A stretch of 64,000 nucleotides of DNA from JADKAV01 sp963769435 (GTDB taxonomy: Bacteria; Actinomycetota; Actinomycetes; S36-B12; UBA10799), in the NCBI GenBank assembly GCA_963769435.1, contig CAVYLN010000002.1:806001-870000 (forward strand), given 5' to 3'. The notes below the pieces were generated by a model. That model was not told the DNA's origin. It saw only the letters and a list, made by a program, of their open reading frames with translations, and made no database searches. Shown piece after piece: positions 43,036 to 52,547 of this stretch. Made by a program: the position numbers and the translations under genes. Each line of letters begins with the position of its first letter. Position 1 is the first letter of the stretch.

Positions 43036-44318
43036 CAGCGTTGACCGATCGGCACGTAGTCCCTCTCGGCCGCCCCGATGTAGACCTGGCGCGGCCGACC
43101 GATCTTGGTCTGGGGGTCCTTGATCATCTCGCGCCACTGGGCGATCCAGCCGGGCAGCCGGCCCAGTGCGAACAGGACGGTGAACATCTTCGTCGGGAAA
43201 CCCATCGCCCGATAGATCAGGCCCGTGTAGAAGTCAACGTTCGGATAGAGCTTCCGGGAGATGAAGAAGTCGTCGGCCAGCGCGACCTCCTCGAGCCGCT
43301 GCGCGATGTCGAACAGCGGGTCGGTGACTTGGAGGTGGGCGAACACCTCACCGGCGGTCTGCCGGACAAGTGCGGCCCGTGGGTCGTAGTTCTTGTAGAC
43401 ACGATGACCGAAGCCCATCAGTTTGACCCCGTCCTCCCGGTTCTTGACCCGGCGGATGAAGTCGTCCACGGAGTCGTCGGAGTCCCGGATCGACTCAAGC
43501 ATCTCGAGCACAGCCTGGTTGGCCCCGCCGTGGAGTGGACCGAACAGTGCATTGACGCCGGCCGACACGGACGCGAACAGGTTGGCGTGTGAGGAACCCA
43601 CGAGCCGCACGGTGGACGTCGAGCAGTTCTGCTCATGATCGGCATGCAGGAGCAACAGCAGATCCATGGCCTTCGCCACCACCGGATCGTTGACGTAAGG
43701 CTCCGCCGGCCAGCCGAACGTCATCCGCAGGAACCCCTCGACGAGGTTGAGTGAGTTGTCGGGGTACATCAGGGGCTGCCCCAGCGACTTCCGATAGGCG
43801 TAGGCCGCGATCGTCGGCAACTTCGCGAGCAACCGGTAGGTGGAGATCTCGACCTCGTCGTCGTCGAAGGGGTCGAGGCTGTCCTGATAGAAGGTGGACA
43901 GCGCACTGACCGCGCTCGACAGCACCGGCATGGGGTGGGCATCGCGGGGGAAACCGTCGAAGAACCGGCGCAGATCTTCGTGCAGGAGTGTGTGCATCCG
44001 CAGTCGTTGGTCGAACTGCGTCAACTGTTCGGCGCTGGGCAACTCCCCGTAGATGAGCAGGTAGGAGGCCTCCAGATACGTGGAACTCGCGGCCAGTTGC
44101 TCGATCGGATAGCCGCGATATCGCAGGATGCCGGCGTTGCCGTCGATGTAGGTGATCGCAGAGGTGCACGCGGCCGTGTTCACGAAACCCTCATCGAGGG
44201 CGACGTGACCGGTGGTTGCCAGCAGTTTGGACGCGTTCAGCCCGGACTCACCGTCGGTGGCGGTGACGACCGGGAGATCCAGGGCGACATCTGGTCCGTT
44301 CAGTACGTATTCGCTCAC
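43035..44318 (-). CDS. gltA: Citrate synthase (GltA type)
   Basis: A 427-residue citrate synthase condensing acetyl-CoA and oxaloacetate. Signatures are GILRYRGYPIEQLA, a His in DHEQNCSTSTVRLVGSSHAN, LFGPLHGGANQAVLEML, the active-site GFGHRVYKNYDPRA, and a late Asp-containing FYTGLIYRAMGFPTKMFTVL. The N-terminal region is the extended bacterial type II form. Start is 44318 (MSEYVLNG). It is followed directly by the hemerythrin gene. Confidence 0.95.
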   Translation of the reverse strand: MSEYVLNGPDVALDLPVVTATDGESGLNASKLLATTGHVALDEGFVNTAACTSAITYIDGNAGILRYRGYPIEQLAASSTYLEASYLLIYGELPSAEQLTQFDQRLRMHTLLHEDLRRFFDGFPRDAHPMPVLSSAVSALSTFYQDSLDPFDDDEVEISTYRLLAKLPTIAAYAYRKSLGQPLMYPDNSLNLVEGFLRMTFGWPAEPYVNDPVVAKAMDLLLLLHADHEQNCSTSTVRLVGSSHANLFASVSAGVNALFGPLHGGANQAVLEMLESIRDSDDSVDDFIRRVKNREDGVKLMGFGHRVYKNYDPRAALVRQTAGEVFAHLQVTDPLFDIAQRLEEVALADDFFISRKLYPNVDFYTGLIYRAMGFPTKMFTVLFALGRLPGWIAQWREMIKDPQTKIGRPRQVYIGAAERDYVPIGQR

Positions 44319-44347
44319 CCCTCCACGCTAGTCGCGACGGGTCCTCA

Positions 44348-44364
44348 GCGCCCCGGAAGGGCGC
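44348..44364. terminator. GC hairpin downstream of dapC
   Basis: GCGCCC (44348-44353) and GGGCGC (44359-44364) form a 6-bp stem around CGGAA, 31 nt after the dapC stop and 30 nt before the gltA start on the same strand. It is a likely factor-independent terminator of the fdxA-dapC pair, without a T-tract. Confidence 0.5.
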
Positions 44365-44394
44365 AGATTCGTCGAACGGAAGGGGTCGCAGTCG

Positions 44395-45453
44395 CTAGCC
44401 GGTGAGCCGGGCCGCGGCCCTGTCGACGTCGGCATCAGCAGCGGTCAGCGCCACCCGGACGTGCCTGTTCCCACCCGGTCCGTAGAAGTCACCTGGGGCC
44501 ACCAGGATCCCCTTCCCGGCCAGATGGTCGACCGTGTCCCAGCAGAACTCGTCCCGCGTGGCCCACAGGTAGAGCCCCGCCTGCGAGTCATCGATCCGGA
44601 ATCCCGCCTGCTCCAGGGCCTTGCGCAGCACGGTGCGCCGCCGCCCGTAGATGGCCCGCTGTTGGCGTACGTGATCCTCGTCGAGCAGCGCCGCGGTCGC
44701 CGCGGCCTGGACCGGCAGCGGCACCATCATGCCCGCATGTTTGCGAACGGCCAGCAACGCAGCGATGACGGCCGGGTCCCCGACTGCGAACCCGAAACGG
44801 TAGCCCGCCATGTTCGAGCGTTTCGACAGGGAGTGGACCGCGAGCAATCCGCGGTGGTCCCCGTCGCTGACATCCGGGTGCAGGATGGACACCGGATCGG
44901 CGTCCCAGCCGAGTTCGATGTAGCACTCGTCGCTGACCACCAACGAGCCGGACTCCCGGGCCGCCGCCACGACTGCGCGCATCTCGTCGACGGACATGAC
45001 CCGCCCGGTGGGATTGGCGGGCGTGTTGAGCCAGGTCAGCGCGGCCGGTTGCCCCACGTCAGCGGTGTCACAGCCTGCGATCAGAGCCCCGACGCGGTAA
45101 GTGGGATAGGCGACATCCGGCGATGCCACCGTGTCATCGGTGCCGAGCCCCAGCAGCGTGGGCAGCCATGCGACGAACTCCTTGGTCCCGATCAACGGCA
45201 GCACGTCCGCGGCGGAGGCCCGGACGCCGAGTGCGCGAGCCAGCCAGTGGACAGCCGCGTCGCGAACCTGCGGTGTCCCGTGCACCGTGGGGTAGCCGGG
45301 TGAATCGGCTGCTGCGGCCAGCGACTCCTGCACGACTGCAGGCGTGGGGTCCACCGGGGTTCCCACCGAGAGATCAATCATCCCCCCTGGGTGCGACTGC
45401 GCACGGGCCTTGGCGCCGGTCAGACGGTCCCACGGGAAGTCCGGCAGTTGCAC
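44395..45453 (-). CDS. dapC: Succinyldiaminopimelate transaminase DapC
   Basis: A 352-residue fold-type I PLP aminotransferase. The N-terminus LPDFPWDRL is typical of the actinobacterial DapC gene that follows ferredoxin. Motifs are IDLSVGTPVDPTP, YPTVHGTPQVRDA, LNTPANPTGRVM, VVSDECYIELGW (PLP Asp/Tyr) and SLSKRSNMAGYRFGF (PLP Lys). It converts succinyl-amino-ketopimelate to succinyl-DAP using glutamate. GTG 45453 lies 5 nt after the ferredoxin stop. Order equals Rv1177-Rv1178. Confidence 0.9.
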   Translation of the reverse strand: MQLPDFPWDRLTGAKARAQSHPGGMIDLSVGTPVDPTPAVVQESLAAAADSPGYPTVHGTPQVRDAAVHWLARALGVRASAADVLPLIGTKEFVAWLPTLLGLGTDDTVASPDVAYPTYRVGALIAGCDTADVGQPAALTWLNTPANPTGRVMSVDEMRAVVAAARESGSLVVSDECYIELGWDADPVSILHPDVSDGDHRGLLAVHSLSKRSNMAGYRFGFAVGDPAVIAALLAVRKHAGMMVPLPVQAAATAALLDEDHVRQQRAIYGRRRTVLRKALEQAGFRIDDSQAGLYLWATRDEFCWDTVDHLAGKGILVAPGDFYGPGGNRHVRVALTAADADVDRAAARLTG

Positions 45454-45458
45454 CGCCG

Positions 45459-45785
45459 CTACTCGTCGTGCTGCTGCGGCGGTAGCGCAGCGACAAGTTC
45501 CACGTCGTGATCGATCTGGCCGAGTTTGGTCGCGCCGCCCGGGGAGCCGATGTCGTTGAAGAAGTCGACGTTGGCCTGGGTGTACTCGGACCACTCCTCG
45601 GGAACATCGTCCTCGTAGTAGATCGCTTCGACCGGGCATACGGGTTCACACGCTCCACAGTCGACGCACTCGTCGGGGTGGATGTACAACATCCGCTCAC
45701 CCTCGTAGATGCAGTCCACCGGACACTCGTCCACGCAGGCCCTGTCCTTGAGATCCACACACGGCAAAGCGATGATGTACGTCAC
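45459..45785 (-). CDS. fdxA: Ferredoxin FdxA (7Fe type)
   Basis: A 108-residue ferredoxin. Cys pattern C-VDLKDRA-C-VDE-C-PVD-C supplies a 3Fe-4S/4Fe-4S arrangement, with the second set in ECVDCGACEPVCP. The C-terminal tail of ~45 residues is acidic. It is an electron donor in the cytoplasm. Start is GTG 45785. It is co-transcribed with dapC. Confidence 0.95.
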   Translation of the reverse strand: MTYIIALPCVDLKDRACVDECPVDCIYEGERMLYIHPDECVDCGACEPVCPVEAIYYEDDVPEEWSEYTQANVDFFNDIGSPGGATKLGQIDHDVELVAALPPQQHDE

Positions 45786-45903
45786 GACCGCCCCTTTCTC
45801 CCAGTTGGTAGAGCCCTCGTGACAAGGCTATATCGCTGGCCTTCAGCACGCCGACCGGCACAGCCCGGGTCGGGCCTTCGAGACCGGGCGGAGTCATCGC
45901 GAC

Positions 45904-46383
45904 CTACACCCCGCCGAGCCTGTGGTCCAGGAACACCAGGGCGGGGGCGTGGAAGTCACCTTCCACGATGCTCTGGACCCTGCCGACCACGATGCTGTGA
46001 TCGCCACCCGGGTGGATCGCCTCCGTCGAGCACCGGAGGTACCCGATCGCACCAGTCAACTTCGCGATCCCTGTTTCGTCACGACTGTGATCGACGACCT
46101 CCATCTGGCGGTCCAAGGGCCTGCCCCGTTCAGCGAACCAACGGGCGGCGGCCGCCTGTTCGGCGGCCAGCAGGTTCACGATCCAGTGATCGGCCACTTC
46201 GATCGCTTCGTGGAAGCGGGAGTCCCGCTGCACGCAGAAGAGCACAAGCGCCGGCTCCAGAGACACCGATGTGAACGAGTTCGCGGTCATCGCGTGGTCG
46301 AATCCGTCGACCACGGTGGTGACGACCACCACACCGGTCGCGCAGCGCGCCATCAGCCTGCGGAAGTGTGCGGTGTCGTCCAC
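45904..46383 (-). CDS. Flavin reductase-like domain protein
   Basis: A 159-residue FMN-binding flavin reductase. Signatures are MARCATGVVVVTTVVDGFDHAMTAN in pieces (CATGVVVVTT; MTANSFTSVSLEP) and the late HSIVVGRVQSIVEGD. It reduces free FMN or FAD with NAD(P)H, usually for a partner monooxygenase, none of which is adjacent. GTG 46383 is chosen because upstream sequence is non-conserved. It is 120 nt beyond the ferredoxin gene, facing the same way. Confidence 0.88.
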   Translation of the reverse strand: MDDTAHFRRLMARCATGVVVVTTVVDGFDHAMTANSFTSVSLEPALVLFCVQRDSRFHEAIEVADHWIVNLLAAEQAAAARWFAERGRPLDRQMEVVDHSRDETGIAKLTGAIGYLRCSTEAIHPGGDHSIVVGRVQSIVEGDFHAPALVFLDHRLGGV

Positions 46384-46438
46384 GGTGGAAACGCTAGTGC
46401 CCGGCGGCCGGATACGCCCGGCGCGCGCCGTCCGTCGA

Positions 46439-48352
46439 CTAAGCGGTGCTGGCGGCCGTGGCCCCGCTGCGCACGTCGATGACGTCTCCCTCGAGCACCT
46501 CGAGGATCTCCTCGCCCACGAGTTCGTGCCGTTCGAGCAGCGCGTCCCGCAGTGCTTCCACCTTCTCGCGGTTCGCCTCGAGGACCTCTTGGGCGACCTG
46601 CTTCTGTTCGGCGAGCAACTGCTCCACGGCAGCCCGCCCCGCGGCATCGGCGATCACCCGCCCGACGAGGTTGGTGTCGCTCATCGAAGATCCCTGCACC
46701 GCGGCGAGGCTGATCAGCGAACCCACCATCCCGGTGGCACCCACCATCTGCGCGGCCACGGTGGTGGCGTAGTTCAGGTCGGAACTCGGACCGGTGGAGA
46801 TCTCCCCGAAGAACATCTCCTCGGCCACCATCCCCCCGAACGCGATCTGGATCAGGGACAGCAGCTCGCTGCGACTGCGTGTGAACACGTCCTCGGTGTC
46901 GTTGTGTGCCAGGATCCCGAGCGCCTCCCGGCGCTTGATGATCGCGAGCACCTCCAACCGACGGCGGGGGGCCACCAGGTGTGCGACCACTGCGTGACCT
47001 GCCTCGTGGGTGGCGATGAGGCGGGCCTCGTGGTCGGTGTAGGCGACGGGCTGCCCGAGACCGACATCGGCGACCAGGCGGGCGGCGTGCACGTCGCGCA
47101 CGCTCATCTCGCGGGCACCGCGGCGCAGTGCCTCCACGAGGGCCTCGTCGAACAGGTTCTCCAGCCGCGCCGGCGTGTAGCCGGTCGTCAGTGCGGCGAT
47201 GTGGTCCCTGGCGCGGTCATCGTCGAGCTCCGGGGTGTGGGAGCGACGTTCCAGCATGAGATCGATCAGATCACGACGGCCGGCCTTCGCAGGAGCCTCG
47301 AAGGTCAGGACGCGGTCGAACCTCCCAGGGCGCAACAACGCCGGGTCGAGCGAGTTGGCGCGGTTCGTCGCGGCGATGAGCAGCACGTTGCTGGGCGCAG
47401 GCTTGGGCCGGGCGAGATGCCTGTGTGCGGGCAACAGCAGGTTGACGGCGTCGACGATCGCCCCGTGCAGCCGCTGCAATCCCGTCGGCTGGTCGAAGGA
47501 CTGCATCTGCACGAGCAACTCGTTGACGACCCCGCCAGTACCCTCGCTGACCACGGAACCGTGGACGGTCATCCCGCCTGCGGCAGCCGCGGAAAGTCGC
47601 GCGTCCGCAGTCGGCAGGTCGACCAGACCCCCACAGGAGGCGACCGATTGGGATGTGGCGCTCGCAGTGGACAGCCCGCCGCGGGACGTGGCGATGGCGT
47701 CGATCTCCTCGATGAAGCCGATCGCACCGCCCTCCTTGCGGGCAGCCTTGCGAAGCGCCTTGAAGTACGACCTGATCTTGCGCGCGGTCGCGCCGTAGTA
47801 CATCGACTGGAACGACGTGGCGCTGACGAACAGGAACGGCACCTCGGCCTCCGCGGCCATCGCCCGGGCGACATACGTCTTGCCGGTACCCGGCAGTCCC
47901 TCGAACAGCAGCCCCCGGCGTGCAGTGCCTCCCATCTGACGGGAGAACGAATGGTGGGCGAGGAACAGGTTTATCGAGCGGACGACCTCGGCCTTGACCG
48001 AGTCGATGCCCCGCACGTCGTCGAAGCGGGTTCCGATCTGCTCCGGACGATATGTCAGGTGCGGGGACCTGCCGGCCACCACCGTGGTGCCCAGCAGCGT
48101 CCCGATCAGAACGAGGAAGAAGATACCGACTATCAGCAGGAACGGGTCGACGGTCGGCAGCCTGAGCTCGGTGACATCGATCCCGCGTCCGGCCAGGATG
48201 CGCCACCACAACAGTCCGGCCGGGATGCCGAGCAGGACCGCGACGCGCAGTAGGCGACGCTGCCGGCTGCGCTCCCGGGAACGGCCGACATCGGCCTCGG
48301 ATGCGCGCAGGCGACCGCTCGCGACCTGGCTCAGGAGCTCCTGATTGCCCAC
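46439..48352 (-). CDS. Divergent FtsH-like AAA metalloprotease
   Basis: A 637-residue membrane protein. Two N-terminal spans lie near residues 34-54 and 68-95. The AAA domain has Walker A EGLPGTGKT, a pore-loop segment SMYYG where FtsH has MFVG, Walker B as GFIEEIDAIA (Asp replaced by Glu), and the SRH ATNRANSLDPALLRPGRFDR. Between Walker B and SRH is an extra stretch of about 80 residues rich in Ser/Ala/Gly. The zinc protease site is ATHEAGHAVVAH with the third ligand Asp in GPSSDLNYAT. So proteolysis looks intact but ATPase details differ from canonical FtsH; it is likely a second, specialised family member. Confidence 0.87.
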   Translation of the reverse strand: MGNQELLSQVASGRLRASEADVGRSRERSRQRRLLRVAVLLGIPAGLLWWRILAGRGIDVTELRLPTVDPFLLIVGIFFLVLIGTLLGTTVVAGRSPHLTYRPEQIGTRFDDVRGIDSVKAEVVRSINLFLAHHSFSRQMGGTARRGLLFEGLPGTGKTYVARAMAAEAEVPFLFVSATSFQSMYYGATARKIRSYFKALRKAARKEGGAIGFIEEIDAIATSRGGLSTASATSQSVASCGGLVDLPTADARLSAAAAGGMTVHGSVVSEGTGGVVNELLVQMQSFDQPTGLQRLHGAIVDAVNLLLPAHRHLARPKPAPSNVLLIAATNRANSLDPALLRPGRFDRVLTFEAPAKAGRRDLIDLMLERRSHTPELDDDRARDHIAALTTGYTPARLENLFDEALVEALRRGAREMSVRDVHAARLVADVGLGQPVAYTDHEARLIATHEAGHAVVAHLVAPRRRLEVLAIIKRREALGILAHNDTEDVFTRSRSELLSLIQIAFGGMVAEEMFFGEISTGPSSDLNYATTVAAQMVGATGMVGSLISLAAVQGSSMSDTNLVGRVIADAAGRAAVEQLLAEQKQVAQEVLEANREKVEALRDALLERHELVGEEILEVLEGDVIDVRSGATAASTA

Positions 48353-48464
48353 AGCACCTCCCGATAGACACCCCGCTCACTCAGCGTGCACGCGTGTGCG
48401 GACGAATCGGTACCTCCGGGGAGCGATTACGCCCGAACGGGCTAACCCTTCCGGGTGAACCAGT

Positions 48465-48494
48465 AACGGATCACACCCCAACGGGTGATCCGTT
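48465..48494. terminator. 10-bp inverted repeat downstream of mshB
   Basis: AACGGATCAC (48465-48474) and GTGATCCGTT (48485-48494) form a perfect 10-bp stem with a 10-base loop. It lies 34 nt after the mshB stop and about 110 nt upstream of the FtsH-like gene, all on the minus strand. It is a likely terminator of mshB, though it could be an operator for the FtsH-like gene. Confidence 0.55.
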
Positions 48495-48527
48495 TCGCTT
48501 GCTCTCCCGGCCGCCTGGAGACGGCCG

Positions 48528-49416
48528 TCAGGCGGTGATGCCGTTGAAAAGATCCGTCTCACGTCCCGCTTCATCGAACGGCGGGGCAGGGTCACCCTGG
48601 GCGATCCGGAAGTGTTCCACCCCCATGGCCTTGCTCCCGAGGTTGTTCGACAGCGCGAAGAAGCCGCCGTCGGTCTGCACCTGTGATGCGTGCTTGGCCA
48701 GGGCCGCCATCTTCGTGTCCAGGTGAACGGCGAAATCGACCGATGCCGTGATCAGCGAATCCTCGACCCCGAACGGGAGGTCCTCGGGATCCATGGCGGC
48801 GAACCCGGTGTCCTCACCGGCCGCGCGCAGCGCTGCGATGCCCTCACGCAGCATCTGCTTGGGAAGTGCGGTCCAGTAGACCTTCTGAACGCGCCACGGT
48901 TCGCCCAGATCTGTGCGGAACGAGCGGCACCCCGGCCAGGGCCACGGCGTAGGTGAGCACCCGATGGGCCTGGATGTGATCGGGGTGGCCGTACCCTCCG
49001 AAGTCGTCGTAGGTGACCGCCACCTGCGGTTTGACCTCCCGGATGACCGAGACCAGGTCGGTGGCAGCCTCGAGGAGGTCCGCCCGCCAGAAGCAGTCGG
49101 TCCGGTCGTTCGCGGGGGTGCCCATCATGCCGCTGTCCCGGTACTTGTGCGCGCCTCCGAGCAGTCGCCAATCCGTGACCCCCAGCACGGCCATCGCCTC
49201 TGCCAGTTCGGTATGACGGTGCTCGCCGAGGCGATCCTCGTTGTGCGAGGCGAGATGCTGGGAATCCTCCAGCAGGACCTCGCCCTCCTCACCCAGGGTG
49301 CACGTCACCAGGGTGACCTGGACGCCGTCGGCCACGTAGCCGGCCATCAGCGCGCCCGTGGTGATGGTTTCGTCATCAGGATGGGCATGCACGATGAGCA
49401 GTCGTCGGTCGGCCAT
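48528..49416 (-). CDS. mshB: Mycothiol biosynthesis deacetylase MshB (apparent frameshift)
   Basis: Zinc deacetylase acting on GlcNAc-inositol in mycothiol synthesis. Motifs: LIVHAHPDDETITTGALMA (metal-binding HPDD), TCTLGEEGEV, RDSGMMGTPAND, and YGHPDHIQAHRV (third ligand). These match MshB more closely than the related amidase Mca. The frame is broken near 48938: the first part ends ...VALAGV and the rest begins RSFRTDLGEPWRVQKVYW. Removing one C restores 295 residues, the normal length. ATG 49416. Mycothiol is restricted to actinobacteria, supporting the host assignment. Confidence 0.88.
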
Positions 49417-49464
49417 GGTGCATAGCCTAAGCACTGGTGGGTGCGTGCCTCTAGCCTTGGCTGG

Positions 49465-51465
49465 ATGGAGACCTTCCCTCGACAGGCGGCGGCCACCGGA
49501 CAGTTCCGTCACGGCCAGCCCCGCAGTTTCCGCATCACCGAATCAGCGGTGTACTTCCTGCGATCCACGGGTGGTCGGCGCAGCTCTCTGCAGTTGCACC
49601 GCTGGGACCGGCACACCGGTAAGACCTCGACCGTCCTGTCCGGTGACCCGACGACCACGATGAGCGACGCCGAGCGCACCATGCGCGAGCGGGTCCGGGA
49701 GACGGCGTCGGGCATCACCGCCTACGACGTGCGCGATGAACGGGTCGTCGCGGCCGCCGGTGGCACGCTGCTGCAGTGGGACCCGGAGGTCGGCGCACGA
49801 ATGGTGCCCGGCACCTCCGGTGCGTTCGACCCACGCCTGAGCCCCGACGGCGAGTGGATCAGTTGGGTGGCCGACGGCGAACTGCGGCTGCGCAGATGGG
49901 ACGGGACCTCCGAACTGTCGCTGGTCGGGCCGGAGGGCGACGAGACGTGGGCCGTGGCGGACTTCATCGCGGCTGAGGAGTTCAGCCGCAGCCGAGGCTA
50001 CTGGTGGCTGCCGGACTCCAGCGGGCTGCTGGTGCAGCGCACCGACGAGTCGTCAGTGCCTGTCTGGTTCCGCAGCGATCCCGCGCATCCGCAGACGACG
50101 CCCGTGACACAGAGATACCCGCACGCCGGCGCCGTGAACGCACGACGTCGAGTTGTGGCGGTTCGACGTGACCGGCGAGGGACGACGCGTGGGGCTCCCG
50201 GACTCCGAGTACCTCGCCGACGGTGGGGGCCGGTGTCGTGGGGGTGTTCACCAGGGATCAGACCGCGCTGACCATGTGTGACTACGACGGCTCGGTGGTG
50301 GGTTCGTTGCAGCAGGAACCGTGGTTGGATCTCGTGCCTGGTCTCCCGCGCCGCGATCCCGAGGGACGACTGCTCGCATGGGAGGACGGCGAACGACGTC
50401 ACCTGACGATGGACGGAATGGTGGTCGCGCCGGAAGCCAACCTCAGGTCGCTGGTCGGGGTGATGGGCGAGCACGTCTACCTACTGGCCTGCGACGATCC
50501 TGCCGACAGTCGCCTCGCCCGCGTCGGACCGGAGGGCTTGCGATGGTTGTCGGACCCGGGCCGCTATGTGACGGCCACGGTGGGTGCCGGCCTGATCGTC
50601 ACCAGCGAGGTGTCATGGGGTGAGTACCGGGCCGAGGTGAGGATCCGGGACTCCGACTACACAGTCCTTGCCGAGATCGAGAATCTCGCTGAGGAACCAG
50701 TGGTCGCGGCACACCCGCAGCGTCTGGTGTCCCCTCTGAACACCGTGCAGAGCGTGGTGCTGATGCCCTCAGCACAAGCCGAGGAACCACTGCCGATCCT
50801 GATGTACCCGTACGGTGGCCCCCACGCACAACGGGTCCTCGCCGCCCGCGGCGCGTATTCCAGCGCACAATGGCTGGCCGACCAGGGTTTCTGCGTGGTC
50901 GTGGCCGATGGCAGGGGCACACCTGGGCAGTCACCGGCCTGGGAACACTCGGTCGCCGGCGACCTGCGCGACCCCGCGCTGGAGGACCAGGTAGTCGCGT
51001 TGCAGGCGGTCCTCGACGAGCACGGCGAACGACTCGATGCCGACCGGGTGGGCATCCTCGGCTGGTCCTACGGCGGCTACCTGGCCGCACTCGCGGTGCT
51101 GCACAGACCCGACGTCTTCCATGCCGCCGTCGCGGGGGCACCGGTCACCGACTGGCGGCTGTACGACACCGCGTACACGGAGCGATATCTGGGCGATCCC
51201 CGCGACGGATCCCGGACCCTACGACCACTGCTCCCTGCTCGGTCTCGCGCCACAGTTGCGCCGCCCTCTGCTGCTGATCCACGGCCTGTCGGACGACAAC
51301 GTCTTCGCCGCGCACACCCTCCAACTGTCCACTGAGCTGGTGAGTGCGGGGCGTCCGCACGAGGTCCTGCCCTTGTCCGGGGTCACCCACATGACTCCGC
51401 AGCCGCAGGTCGCGGAGAACCTGCTACTGCTCCAAGTGGACTTCTTCCGGCGTCATCTCACGTAG
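49465..51465 (+). CDS. S9 family prolyl oligopeptidase-like peptidase (three apparent frameshifts)
   Basis: Large serine peptidase, about 665 residues after correction. The N-terminal part is a beta-propeller of the DPP-IV type (DPRLSPDGEWISWV; YWWLPDSSGLLVQRTDE). The catalytic domain has PYGGPHAQRV, nucleophile GWSYGGYLAAL, Asp in HGLSDDNVFAAH and His in LSGVTHMT. Three single extra bases break the frame: near 50142 (GCACGAC), near 50212 (the G run GGTGGGGG) and near 51213 (TCCCGGACCC). Each rejoins conserved sequence. It has no signal peptide. It is next to mshB and convergent with the peptide transporter, so intracellular peptide breakdown is plausible. Confidence 0.85.
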
Positions 51466-51494
51466 GCCGGACAGTAACGCGCCGCGCCGGCCCA

Positions 51495-52547
51495 CTACTC
51501 CGGCGGCAGCTCCGAGAGGTCCAGCGCGCCGGTGGGCACGTCGTTGTGGACGATGTCGCGTTCCTGCGGGAAGTGGCAGGCCGAGAACTGCCCGCCAGCG
51601 GTCCCGATCTGTATCAGGGGCGGCTCCTGCTGTGCGCAGATCTCCTGTGCCTTCCAGCAGCGGGTCCGGAAACGGCACCCGGACGGAGGGTTGGCCGGGC
51701 TCGGGACGTCGCCTTGCAGCACGATTCGTCGCCGGTCCTCGCGGCCCGCGGGGTCGGGCACCGGGACCGCCGAGAGCAGGGCCTGGGTGTAGGGATGGGT
51801 CGGGTGTTCGTAGATCGAGGACTCGTCGCCGATCTCCACGATCTTGCCCAGGTACATGACCCCGACCCTGTCCGAGATATGACGGACGACCGACAGGTCA
51901 TGCGCGATGAAGATGTAGGTGAGGTCGAACTCGTCCTGCAACTGCTCGAACAGGTTGATCACCTGGGCCTGTACCGATACGTCGAGCGCGGAGACCGGCT
52001 CATCACAGACGATGATCTTCGGCCGCAGGGCCAAGCCCCGGGCGATCCCGATGCGCTGGCGCTGCCCACCCGAGAACTGGTGTGGATACCGGTTGATGTG
52101 CTCCGGATTCAGACCCACCACCTCGAGCAGATCCTGGACTGCCTTCTTGCGGTCTCCCTTGGGCGCCACCGACGTGTGGATCTCGAAGGGCTCCCCGACG
52201 ATGTCACCGACGGTCATCCGCGGGTTCAACGACGTGTACGGGTCCTGCAGCACGATCTGGATATCACGGCGCTTGGCACGCATGGCCCTCGAGCCCAAGG
52301 AGGCCATGTCCTCACCCTCGAACCAGATCTCCCCGGAGGTGGGGTCCTCCAGTCGCATGACGAGCCGGGCCAGCGTCGACTTGCCGCAGCCCGACTCCCC
52401 CACGATGCCGAGGGTCTCGCCCTTGTTCAGGTCGAAGGTCACCCCGTCCACCGCCCGGACCTGCCCGATGGTCTTCTTGAAGACGATGCCCCGGGTGAGC
52501 GGGTAGTGCTTCACAACGTCCTTGACCTGCAGGATCGTCTCAGTCAC
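51495..52547 (-). CDS. Peptide ABC transporter ATP-binding protein (OppF/DppF type)
   Basis: A 350-residue ATPase subunit. Walker A GESGCGKST, Q-loop VLQDPYTSLNP, signature FSGGQRQRIGIARGLAL, Walker B IIVCDEPVSALDVSVQ and H-loop IAHDLSVV are all present. A C-terminal oligopeptide/dipeptide extension carries four Cys (CRFRTRCWKAQEIC and a later C), which may bind an Fe-S cluster. GTG 52547 overlaps the preceding gene by 8 nt and has AAGGAGG in front. It is the last gene of the five-gene operon. Confidence 0.93.
   Translation of the reverse strand: MTETILQVKDVVKHYPLTRGIVFKKTIGQVRAVDGVTFDLNKGETLGIVGESGCGKSTLARLVMRLEDPTSGEIWFEGEDMASLGSRAMRAKRRDIQIVLQDPYTSLNPRMTVGDIVGEPFEIHTSVAPKGDRKKAVQDLLEVVGLNPEHINRYPHQFSGGQRQRIGIARGLALRPKIIVCDEPVSALDVSVQAQVINLFEQLQDEFDLTYIFIAHDLSVVRHISDRVGVMYLGKIVEIGDESSIYEHPTHPYTQALLSAVPVPDPAGREDRRRIVLQGDVPSPANPPSGCRFRTRCWKAQEICAQQEPPLIQIGTAGGQFSACHFPQERDIVHNDVPTGALDLSELPPE

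Noticed and set aside
46271..48253. 660-codon open frame on the plus strand opposite the FtsH-like gene
   Set aside because: Composition is His/Arg/Gly-rich with no motif, and the minus strand encodes all AAA and protease motifs.
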